A stretch of DNA of 6,120 nucleotides, taken from assembly GCA_964611525.1 (NCBI GenBank), contig CAZTAL010000077.1, positions 1 through 6,120 of the forward strand. Direction: 5' to 3'. This document shows, in pieces, positions 1-5,893 of this stretch. This stretch comes from JAAYJR01 sp964611525 (lineage in GTDB: Bacteria; Bacteroidota; Bacteroidia; Bacteroidales; Prolixibacteraceae). Each line of letters starts with the position of its first letter. Position 1 is the first letter of the stretch. The position numbers and the translations under genes were made by a program. Under the pieces are notes generated by a model. It did not search any database. It was not told the DNA's origin and saw only the letters and a list, made by a program, of their open reading frames with translations.

Positions 1-84
1 AATACAGGAGGTGTGATAAATCAAAATGAAGGCTATCCCGGTACTGGTAGAAATGTTCCGCCTTTAGTATATGAAGGTGATTAG
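1..84 (+). CDS. C-terminal end of an unidentified upstream protein (partial)
   Basis: Reading frame 1 is open from the window edge to a TAG stop at 82-84, giving 27 residues that end in ...NVPPLVYEGD. The tail is rich in Gly, Asn and Pro with no hydrophobic segment. A strong intrinsic terminator starts 22 bases after the stop, which supports this as a real gene end. I do not recognise the family from so short a tail. In a PUL setting a SusD-like outer-membrane lipoprotein or a carbohydrate-active enzyme would be plausible, but that is inference from the neighbouring sulfatases only. The terminator suggests it is not normally co-transcribed with the sulfatase genes downstream. Confidence 0.6.
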   Translation, partial: NTGGVINQNEGYPGTGRNVPPLVYEGD

Positions 85-106
85 TTTAAGTTAGTTAGGT
101 TGGATT

Positions 107-143
107 ACTGCGTAATTCCTTTCGGGACTGCGCAGTTTTTTTT
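107..143 (+). terminator. Rho-independent terminator after the upstream gene
   Basis: ACTGCG (107-112) pairs exactly with CGCAGT (131-136). A short inner stem, TCC (117-119) with GGA (125-127), closes a five-base loop. The outer stem runs straight into a run of eight T (136-143). It lies 22 bases past the stop of the partial gene, on the same strand, which is the expected arrangement for its transcript end. Confidence 0.85.
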
Positions 144-433
144 ATCTCTTTCTCTATTATTAAGTATTCTCTATAAATTTGGGAGACAAAGAAGCTTTGT
201 AAATAATAATAAATATGAGAATATAAAAGTTTGAATTTCAAAATTTTAATTTTTGATTCAATTACTTTTCGTTGAAATTTTATAATAAAATATACTTTTT
301 AGTCACTCATTATCTGGCAATATAGCTCTAAGAAAAATAATTTTAGAAAAAGAAATTACATAAGAGGTTGGGCTCAATATTTGATTACAATAAATATTAA
401 TCAGAGCGCCATCATTATTATAATATGAGTATT

Positions 434-449
434 AAATTTAATTAAATTT
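434..449. repeat. 16-bp perfect palindrome overlapping the candidate promoter
   Basis: AAATTTAATTAAATTT at 434-449 equals its own reverse complement over all 16 bases. It covers most of the candidate -7 element at 443-450. It could be a dimeric regulator's operator, but all bases are A or T in an AT-rich stretch, so chance is a serious alternative. Confidence 0.4.
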
Positions 450-450
450 G
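443..450 (+). promoter_or_regulatory. Candidate Bacteroidota -7 promoter element for the sulfatase operon
   Basis: TAAATTTG at 443-450 matches the Bacteroidota -7 consensus TAnnTTTG at every fixed position. No convincing -33 TTTG is seen about 19-21 bases upstream (around 418-424), so the promoter is weak, needs an activator, or is a chance match in AT-rich DNA. Transcription would begin near 457 and leave a leader of roughly 70 bases before the ATG at 525. The element overlaps a 16-bp palindrome, which would suit regulation by a bound protein. Confidence 0.35.
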
Positions 451-524
451 TCAGAAAATTGACTTACGTATTACAAGGGAAGTGCAGATTCAGTTAATAA
501 ATAGTTTTATAAAAATATTCTAAA

Positions 525-2465
525 ATGATTAAAATTAAATATACAATTGTACTGCTAAGTTTGATAGCATTAAGTGGTTTCTCTTCAGGTAATAATAAAA
601 CAGGTCGTAAAATTATCGGAGAGCGTCCGAATATTCTCTGGATAACCTGTGAAGATATTAGTCCTTACCTGGGATGTTATGGCTGTAAGGAAGCCTTAAC
701 ACCAAACCTGGATAAATTGGCAGAAAGGGGTATACGTTTTACCCATGCTTATGCAAATGCTCCTGTTTGTGCAGTAGCAAGATCAACAATTCTTTCAGGC
801 ATGTATGCATCTACACTGGGCACCCATCAGATGCGCACCAGAACTCAGTTGCCTCGGGAAATACCGGTTTATCCGAAAATATTGAGAGAAGCAGGTTATT
901 ACTGCACTAATAATGTAAAGAAGGATTATAATTCCAATTATCAGAATGACAATACTTTGTGGAACGAATGCAGTACTGAAGCCCATTATAAAAACAGAGA
1001 ACCCGGACAACCGTTTTTTGCCGTATTTAACAATACTGTAACTCATGAAAGCCAGTTAAGTGAAAATCGTATTCGCCGTTATGTTGAAAATAACCAAATA
1101 CCTGAAAATCCCCGTGTTGATCCTGCAGAAATAAAACTTCCTCCATATCATCCGGATTTACCTGCGATAAGAGAGGACTGGGCAAGGTTGCATGATCTTA
1201 TTACTTTGATGGACAATATGTCTGGTGATTTATTAAAAGAGTTGGAAGATGAGGGTTTAGCTGATAATACGATAGTTTTTTTCTATTCTGACCATGGCGG
1301 ACAGCTTTCACGCGCAAAAAGGTATATATATAATGTGGGTACCCAGGTGCCATTCATAGTTTATTTACCTGAAAAATGGCAGCATTTGTCAAAAAAGAAA
1401 CAGGGTACTACCGATAACAATATGATCAGCTTCGTTGATCTTGCCAAAACAGTTCTTTCAATTACAGGATGTGAGGTACCCGAAAAAATGCAGGGGCATA
1501 TATTTTTAGGGCCGGAAGCAGAAGAAGAGCCGGAATATGTTCATTTTTATCGTGACCGCATGGCTGAGCGTTATGATTTTTCAAGGGCAGTTACCGACGG
1601 CCGCTATTATTTTATCCGTAATTTTATGCCTCACAGGCCCAGAGGTCGTGACTCAAGATATGGTTATACAGTTCAGGCTAATTGGAGGGCTTGGGAAGAA
1701 TATTATGAAAAGGGTAAATGCAATGAAATTCAATCACAATTCTATCAGCCTAAAACTGTCTTTGAGTTATTTGATACAAAAATAGACCCATGGCATGTAT
1801 CCGGCTTGTCAGGTCAGCCAAAATATCAGAAAAGATTGCAAAACCTTTCTGATGAGCTGGACCGGTGGATGATTGAAACAAGGGATATCGGATTGATACC
1901 CGAATCCATGTTTCATGAATTAGCGGGAAAGGATAAAGATTATGAAACTTTGTATGAATATGCGCAAAGTGATGATTATCAGGTTGAGCGAATATTGGAA
2001 GTTGCAAAAGTTTCAAGCTCTGGTGATCCTGAAAAATTATCCATCTATCTTGATTATATAAAAGATAGCGATCCGGTAATCCGTTACTGGGGGGCATACG
2101 CTATTTTTCTGACCGGGTCAAAAAACATCAAAGCAAAAAATGCATTAAGAGAAATGATCAATAATGACAGTTATGCTGCTAATCGTATTATGGCTGCGCA
2201 GGCACTTGGCATATGCGGAGATTCTGCAATTGCATTTAATGCCCTAATGGAGGAGGTAAATAATACGGATAACGGTTATGTCTTTTTACAGGGACTAAAT
2301 GCGTTTCAATATAGTCGTACCGATGATCGGTTAACACTTGATGACTGGAAAAGATTTAAAGATAAAAAATTCCCTGAAGGAGATGTGGGATCATCCTTTG
2401 GATATCCTCAGCGTATTATAAACGATGCAATTGAATTATGGCCGGAGAGAAGAAAAGTTTATTGA
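525..2465 (+). CDS. Secreted S1-type (FGly) sulfatase with C-terminal HEAT-like region
   Basis: This probably hydrolyses sulfate esters (or sulfamates) on a polysaccharide in the periplasm or outside the cell. Residues 1-22 form a signal peptide (basic MIKIK, then a hydrophobic core). The sulfatase domain spans about 34-455. It opens with PNILWITCED, whose E43-D44 replaces the usual Asp-Asp metal pair. C82-A-V-A-R86 is the pentapeptide whose Cys would become formylglycine. NNVKKDYN (129-136) probably supplies the active-site Lys, THES carries His174, and SDHGG gives the D256-H257 metal ligands. Residues about 485-580 are helical repeats (DPVIRYWGAYAI, then NRIMAAQALG) resembling HEAT repeats, an architecture known in Bacteroidota and Planctomycetes sulfatases. 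Valine at the third pentapeptide position departs from the C-x-P/A-x-R rule. The ATG at 525 is chosen because it gives the complete signal peptide; no Shine-Dalgarno is seen. It is first in a probable two-gene operon. Such proteins are often labelled heparan N-sulfatase-like, but the substrate is not readable here. Confidence 0.93.
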   Translation: MIKIKYTIVLLSLIALSGFSSGNNKTGRKIIGERPNILWITCEDISPYLGCYGCKEALTPNLDKLAERGIRFTHAYANAPVCAVARSTILSGMYASTLGTHQMRTRTQLPREIPVYPKILREAGYYCTNNVKKDYNSNYQNDNTLWNECSTEAHYKNREPGQPFFAVFNNTVTHESQLSENRIRRYVENNQIPENPRVDPAEIKLPPYHPDLPAIREDWARLHDLITLMDNMSGDLLKELEDEGLADNTIVFFYSDHGGQLSRAKRYIYNVGTQVPFIVYLPEKWQHLSKKKQGTTDNNMISFVDLAKTVLSITGCEVPEKMQGHIFLGPEAEEEPEYVHFYRDRMAERYDFSRAVTDGRYYFIRNFMPHRPRGRDSRYGYTVQANWRAWEEYYEKGKCNEIQSQFYQPKTVFELFDTKIDPWHVSGLSGQPKYQKRLQNLSDELDRWMIETRDIGLIPESMFHELAGKDKDYETLYEYAQSDDYQVERILEVAKVSSSGDPEKLSIYLDYIKDSDPVIRYWGAYAIFLTGSKNIKAKNALREMINNDSYAANRIMAAQALGICGDSAIAFNALMEEVNNTDNGYVFLQGLNAFQYSRTDDRLTLDDWKRFKDKKFPEGDVGSSFGYPQRIINDAIELWPERRKVY

Positions 2466-2505
2466 ATGTATCTGAAAGTATTTTTACAACATAAATTAAA
2501 TAATC

Positions 2506-4122
2506 ATGAAACCATTGTTTTATATCTTTTCTACTTTTATTATTTTACAATTCACCGGTTGTTCTGTTGATAAGCAGACAGAACAAACCTCGCGACCGAA
2601 TATTCTTTTTGCCATCAGCGATGATCAGTCGTTTGCATATACCGGATTTGCCGGGTGTGAGTTTGTAAACACTCCGGCTTTCGACAGGGTAGCCAGTGAA
2701 GGGATTTACTTTTCTGATTGCATGGCGGGATCGCCCGGCTGTGCTCCTTCACGCAGTGCTATTGTTACAGGACGTTACCATTGGCAAAACGAGCAATCCG
2801 GGCAACATGCTTCATCATGGATGAAAAAATATGTGCCGTTTATAGATTTGTTAAATACAAATGGTTATATCACGGGAATGACTGGTAAAGGAGTTCAGCC
2901 TTTCAGATATGCACGTAATGAAAACGATTCACTTTGGCGTTCCACCGATGCGGCAGGTATTGCACATAGCAATATCCGTTACGAAAAGGGGAGTCCCGGC
3001 GATGAACGGACTGCCGGAGGGATTGGTCCGGTTAACTATTTTGAAAATTTTAAATATTTCATGGAAAATATCCGTGGTGATAAGCCTTTTTTCTTTTGGT
3101 ATGGTGCAAATGAGCCTCACCGCGCTTATGAGCAGGATTCGTGGAAACGGACTGATAAAAAGCTTTCGGATGTAAAGGTTCCCGGATTTTTTCCCGACCA
3201 TGAAATAGTACGTGGTGACATGCTTGATTTTGCAGTTGAAATTGAATGGTTTGACTTGCATTTGCAACGTATGCTTGATTATCTTGAAGAAAAAGGCGAA
3301 CTGGATAATACTGTTGTGATTGTGACCGGCGACAATGGTATGCCATTTCCCCGTGCAAAAGCCAACACTTACGAATATGGGATTCATGTTCCTTTTGCTG
3401 TTCGTTTTTCAAACGGATTTCCCGGTGGCCGTGTTGTTAATGATCCGGTTAGTTTTTCAGATATTGCTCCGACAATTCTTGAACTCACAAACACAAGTTC
3501 CGAAGGTATGTTGCCCATTTCAGGTAAAAGTATTCTTCATATTTTGAAGTCAGATAAGGAGGGGATAGTGGATGAATCGAAAAAATATGTCTTTTCAGGA
3601 CGAGAACGCCACTCCTCATCACGTTATCTCAACTGGGGATATCCACTGCGGGCTATACGTAGCAGGGATCATTTGTTGATATGGAATATGAAGCCCGAAA
3701 GATGGCCTGCCGGGGCACCGCAACGAATAAAACCCGGTACGGAAAATGAACTTCTGCCGATGTATGGTATTGACGAAAATGGGGTTCACCACTCCGAATG
3801 GGCTTTTACGGATATTGATGCATGCCCCACGAAATCATTTATTATCGAAAATTGGCAGGTGGACAGTATTCGTCCCTATTTCGATTGGGCACATGCTAAA
3901 CGTCCTGAATTTGAATTGTTTGATATTAAAAATGATCCTTATTGTCTTAATAATCTTATTGGGGAATCCGATTATAATGAGATTGAAAAAGAGATGAAAG
4001 AAGTTTTGCTGCAAGAGCTGGTAAAATCAAGAGATCCACGGGTAGTAGGACCTGACAAGGAAGTATTCGACTCTTATATCAGGTATAGTCCTATGAGGGA
4101 ATTTCCTGCTCCAACAGAATAA
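2506..4122 (+). CDS. Lipoprotein S1-type (FGly) sulfatase
   Basis: A second sulfatase of 538 residues, 40 bp after the first and probably co-transcribed with it. The N-terminus is a lipoprotein signal (hydrophobic residues 4-16, then FTGC with Cys19 as the lipidation site), so it is likely anchored in the outer membrane, facing either side. The sulfatase domain begins with RPNILFAISDDQS, giving the D39-D40 metal pair. C79-A-P-S-R83 is a canonical Cys-type formylglycine motif followed by SAIVTG. K128 (TGKG) and H205 (NEPH) fit catalytic-pocket positions, D276-N277 (TGDNG) is the second metal pair, and K285 lies in the following segment before YGIHVPF. The domain fills the protein without HEAT repeats. 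The NILFAISDD opening and TGKG in place of GKWH recall the N-sulfoglucosamine sulfohydrolase-like branch, but this does not fix the substrate. It differs strongly from its neighbour, so it is not a recent tandem duplicate. A separate maturase would have to activate it; none is encoded in this window. Confidence 0.95.
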   Translation: MKPLFYIFSTFIILQFTGCSVDKQTEQTSRPNILFAISDDQSFAYTGFAGCEFVNTPAFDRVASEGIYFSDCMAGSPGCAPSRSAIVTGRYHWQNEQSGQHASSWMKKYVPFIDLLNTNGYITGMTGKGVQPFRYARNENDSLWRSTDAAGIAHSNIRYEKGSPGDERTAGGIGPVNYFENFKYFMENIRGDKPFFFWYGANEPHRAYEQDSWKRTDKKLSDVKVPGFFPDHEIVRGDMLDFAVEIEWFDLHLQRMLDYLEEKGELDNTVVIVTGDNGMPFPRAKANTYEYGIHVPFAVRFSNGFPGGRVVNDPVSFSDIAPTILELTNTSSEGMLPISGKSILHILKSDKEGIVDESKKYVFSGRERHSSSRYLNWGYPLRAIRSRDHLLIWNMKPERWPAGAPQRIKPGTENELLPMYGIDENGVHHSEWAFTDIDACPTKSFIIENWQVDSIRPYFDWAHAKRPEFELFDIKNDPYCLNNLIGESDYNEIEKEMKEVLLQELVKSRDPRVVGPDKEVFDSYIRYSPMREFPAPTE

Positions 4123-4162
4123 AATTAACGATCTTTTTACACTTTTTTTTCTGTAGTTTTGA

Positions 4163-4197
4163 CATATATCCTTATTATTTTTGTATTGGGATATATG
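4163..4197. repeat. 9-bp inverted repeat downstream of the sulfatase operon
   Basis: CATATATCC (4163-4171) and GGATATATG (4189-4197) are exact inverted copies separated by 17 bases. A hairpin is possible, but neither strand has a T run right after the stem, so it is not a classical intrinsic terminator. A T-rich tract lies upstream at 4134-4150. It may help end the operon transcript or be debris of the mobile-element junction. The spacer 4123-4269 otherwise holds only a weak short open frame (see findings). Confidence 0.4.
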
Positions 4198-4269
4198 ATC
4201 AGGGATGTCTGTATGACTTTAAAACATGTTCTTTCAAGTGCTGGAGAAGCTAAAAATAAAACAGGTAAT

Positions 4270-4638
4270 TTATATCGAATCATGGGGACGGGGAACCAAC
4301 AAAATAATTAATTCCTGATCCATATGCTGAAATAAACTCTTTTCAATGTCAACTTGATGATCAGCCAGCCATTCCAGGTTATGATAAAGATGATCCTCGT
4401 TGAAATTTTCAAGTCCCAATAATTCACTTACTGCTTGTTGTCTGGCCCACTCTGTGGCTGCGTACAATCTGGAGCCTTGTGTGAGCAACCGGGCATAAAT
4501 CTGGAATAGGGATAATCGGCCTTCATAACTTTTTCCCAATGCCTTTTCCAGACCAATCCTTTTGGCTATCTGGTGCAAAACATAGATGGCACCAAAACTT
4601 TTTCCCTGACTTTCGGCGCCGGTCCGAAACTGTACCAC
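4270..4638 (-). pseudogene. Truncated IS1634-type transposase fragment
   Basis: The 122-codon frame reads QGKSFGAIYVLHQIAKRIGL (residues 11-30), then RLSLFQIYARLLTQGSRLYA (41-60) and EDHLYHNLEWLADHQVDIEK (81-100). This matches my memory of the N-terminal helical part of IS1634-family DDE transposases (IS4-like), just before the catalytic core. Full proteins of this family are roughly 450-600 residues. Here a stop lies directly before the GTG at 4638, so the first section is absent. After about residue 108 the sequence stops resembling the family and ends in LLVPRPHDSI, so the whole catalytic core with the DDE triad is missing. It is an inactive remnant. GC content is somewhat higher than in the flanks, as expected for foreign DNA. 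It lies between the sulfatase operon and the toxin-antitoxin pair, transcribed against both. Confidence 0.8.
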
Positions 4639-4701
4639 TTAACGGTTTAAAATGATACCACCCTTTCAAATCGTACTTCAAGATAAGAACAGAATAAAAA
4701 T

Positions 4702-4719
4702 ATTGGGTTGGATTGGGTT
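4702..4719. repeat. Direct repeat ATTGGGTT at 10-bp spacing, possible antitoxin operator
   Basis: ATTGGGTT occurs at 4702-4709 and again at 4712-4719, one helical turn apart, just upstream of the candidate -7 element for the antitoxin gene. Ribbon-helix-helix antitoxins often bind short repeated sites about one turn apart and repress their own operon, so this is a reasonable operator candidate. The functional link is inference. Confidence 0.4.
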
Positions 4720-4744
4720 TTTTGAATCAATTAACTTAATTTTG
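4713..4744 (+). promoter_or_regulatory. Candidate promoter of the toxin-antitoxin operon
   Basis: TAATTTTG at 4737-4744 fits the Bacteroidota -7 consensus TAnnTTTG exactly. TTGG at 4713-4716 lies 20 bases upstream as a partial -33 element (consensus TTTG). Transcription would start near 4751, about 25 bases before the antitoxin ATG at 4776. The -33 part overlaps the second ATTGGGTT repeat, and GGTGGTAT starts on the last base of the -7 element. Confidence 0.5.
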
Positions 4745-4775
4745 GTGGTATAAAAATCGGAAAAACAGTAGTGAA

Positions 4776-5042
4776 ATGGAGAAAATAACTTTGAGTTTGC
4801 ATAATACTTTATTAAAAAAACAGATAAAAGCTTATGCACAAAATAAAGGGCTGAGTGTTTCGGGTATTGTTGAGAATTACCTGCAAAATCTGATAAAACT
4901 GGAAAGACAAAAAGCCGAAACTGATTATAAATTGCCAGGGGAATTGGATTCATTGCTTGAGGGCATTGAAGTAAGTGAGGAGATGCAAAAAAAAGATTAC
5001 AAAACCTTGAGAGACGAAATGTATGCCAATCGCACCGAATAA
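4776..5042 (+). CDS. Ribbon-helix-helix-like antitoxin of a type II toxin-antitoxin pair
   Basis: An 88-residue protein that probably binds and neutralises the PIN toxin encoded next to it and represses their shared promoter. Residues 3-41 (KITLSLHNTLLKKQIKAYAQ, then NKGLSVSGIVENYLQNLI) fit a ribbon-helix-helix fold: a short alternating strand, a first helix, a GLSVSG turn and a second helix. The charged C-terminal part (about 52-88, ELDSLLEGIEVSEEMQKKDY) would be the toxin-binding tail. It resembles the DUF6364 antitoxins often found with PIN toxins in Bacteroidota; that family name is from memory. The ATG at 4776 gives the complete strand-helix-helix unit. No Shine-Dalgarno is seen; the upstream bases are A-rich. 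The last 20 bases overlap the toxin gene in another frame, a sign of translational coupling. Confidence 0.82.
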   Translation: MEKITLSLHNTLLKKQIKAYAQNKGLSVSGIVENYLQNLIKLERQKAETDYKLPGELDSLLEGIEVSEEMQKKDYKTLRDEMYANRTE

Positions 5043-5463
5043 AATTGGAAGGGTTTTACTTGATGTGAATGTTTGCATTGATATCATCGTAAATCGCTCG
5101 ATTTCGCCTGAAACTAAAAAGGAATTGTTTGCTGTATTTATTCAACATGATATAGAAACTTACATTCCGGCATTTTCTGTTGATACCATTTTTTATATTT
5201 TGAACAGTACGATGAAAATAGATAAACTGGTAGCAAAGAATGCTATTCAACGACTTCTGAAATTCACAAAATTATTGCATTCAAACGATGAAATGATTAA
5301 GAGGGCATTTGCTTCCAAATTCTCTGATTTTGAAGATGCCCTGATTAATTCTCTGGCAGAAACCAACAATTTGAATGCGATTCTTACCAATAATATCTCA
5401 GACTTCATCAATTCAGACTTGCCTGTATATCGCCCGGTTGATTTTATTGCACTCTTCAGATAA
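5023..5463 (+). CDS. PIN-domain toxin, VapC-like ribonuclease
   Basis: A 146-residue protein, the usual size for a single PIN domain, probably a metal-dependent endoribonuclease that blocks translation when not bound by its antitoxin. RVLLDVNVCIDIIVNR (10-25) is the opening strand with the first catalytic Asp, D14. SVDTIFYIL (52-60) has D54 where many relatives have Glu. SDFEDALINSLAETN (101-115) carries the DFEDA motif with D102 and D105. ILTNNISDF (120-128) corresponds to the ending usually written TRNxxDF, with Asn replacing Arg and D127 kept. All expected acidic positions are filled, so it looks active. The ATG at 5023 lies inside the end of the antitoxin gene (20-base overlap). Target RNA cannot be inferred. 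Confidence 0.88.
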   Translation: MPIAPNKIGRVLLDVNVCIDIIVNRSISPETKKELFAVFIQHDIETYIPAFSVDTIFYILNSTMKIDKLVAKNAIQRLLKFTKLLHSNDEMIKRAFASKFSDFEDALINSLAETNNLNAILTNNISDFINSDLPVYRPVDFIALFR

Positions 5464-5498
5464 CTGGATTGTTATTATCAAAATAAAATTCCGAAGTC

Positions 5499-5774
5499 AT
5501 GAAAACACAACTTTTTGTACCTGAAATATTTGAAGAAAGCGATATCTTTAAAACGGTTATTTCCATCCCGACGTTTAGTCCTGTAAAAGATTCTGTAGAT
5601 TCAACTAAAAAACCTGACAAAACTGAAAACATCATTGAAACAAATAAAAATATAAATGATGGAATAATTAGGTCAGTAAATAAGAAAATAGGGATATTAA
5701 TAGCAGATATAATTTCATTTATTTATAACAATTCTGGATGTAATGCTGAAAGTTTTGCCAACCAAATAAGCTAA
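5499..5774 (+). CDS. Small hypothetical protein following the toxin gene
   Basis: A 91-codon frame with an ATG 35 bases after the toxin stop. I do not recognise it. The protein starts MKTQLFVPEIFEESDIFKTV, has a Lys/Asp/Thr/Asn-rich middle (about 30-55) that looks disordered, and ends in a mildly hydrophobic stretch, KKIGILIADIISFIYNN (62-78), then GCNAESFANQIS. There is no signal peptide, and the hydrophobic stretch is short for a membrane helix. No obvious promoter separates it from the toxin, so it could be a third gene of that operon, a remnant of a longer gene, or a chance frame in AT-rich DNA. Confidence 0.45.
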   Translation: MKTQLFVPEIFEESDIFKTVISIPTFSPVKDSVDSTKKPDKTENIIETNKNINDGIIRSVNKKIGILIADIISFIYNNSGCNAESFANQIS

Positions 5775-5776
5775 AT

Positions 5777-5807
5777 TTTGTATTTTTAACCATGTCTTTT
5801 TTCTTTG
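5777..5807 (+). promoter_or_regulatory. Candidate promoter for the FISUMP-type gene
   Basis: TTTG at 5777-5780 is followed after exactly 19 bases by TTTCTTTG at 5800-5807, which matches the Bacteroidota -7 pattern TAnnTTTG at five of six fixed positions. Transcription would begin near 5814, leaving about 80 bases before the ATG at 5894. The spacing is right, but one mismatch in AT-rich DNA keeps confidence low. Confidence 0.35.
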
Positions 5808-5893
5808 AAAAATTAACAATTGACAAACCGGTTTTTTGCTTAAAAGTTTAATCAGTATGGCTGTCTTTTCAGTGTAATTTTAAAAAATTAAGC

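Larger units (their letters stand above)
144..524. other. AT-rich intergenic leader upstream of the sulfatase operon
   Basis: These 381 bases between the terminator and the first sulfatase hold no credible coding frame: ATG-initiated frames close within a few codons. Composition is strongly AT-rich. Besides the palindrome and candidate promoter listed separately, there is a small AT-rich inverted repeat, AATATTT (376-382) with AAATATT (392-398). I see no tRNA, riboswitch or other structured RNA that I can support. Confidence 0.6.

Noticed and set aside
1..84. Calling the upstream partial gene SusD
   Set aside because: The PUL context makes it attractive, but the 27 visible residues hold no diagnostic SusD motif.
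376..398. AT-rich inverted repeat as a regulatory hairpin or riboswitch
   Set aside because: A seven-base stem made only of A and T in AT-rich DNA is expected by chance, and no conserved RNA core is visible.
1750..2097. 115-codon open frame on the - strand within the first sulfatase
   Set aside because: It is antisense to a well-supported sulfatase region, with no domain and no promoter or start context of its own.
2929..3387. 152-codon open frame on the - strand
   Set aside because: It lies wholly inside the second sulfatase, which has all expected motifs. The antisense translation has no recognisable domain and overlaps another antisense frame at 3059-3412, so both are shadows.
4163..4197. 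Hairpin considered as the terminator of the sulfatase operon
   Set aside because: The 9-bp stem is real, but no T run follows it on either strand and the stem is AT-rich, so I listed it only as an inverted repeat.
4678..4953. 91-codon - strand frame across the toxin-antitoxin promoter and antitoxin start
   Set aside because: It is antisense to the antitoxin gene, with a low-complexity Phe/Leu/Ser-rich translation typical of reversed AT-rich DNA.
5825..5834. Palindrome AAACCGGTTT upstream of the FISUMP gene as an operator
   Set aside because: A single 10-bp palindrome with no second copy and no placement on a convincing promoter element is easily due to chance.
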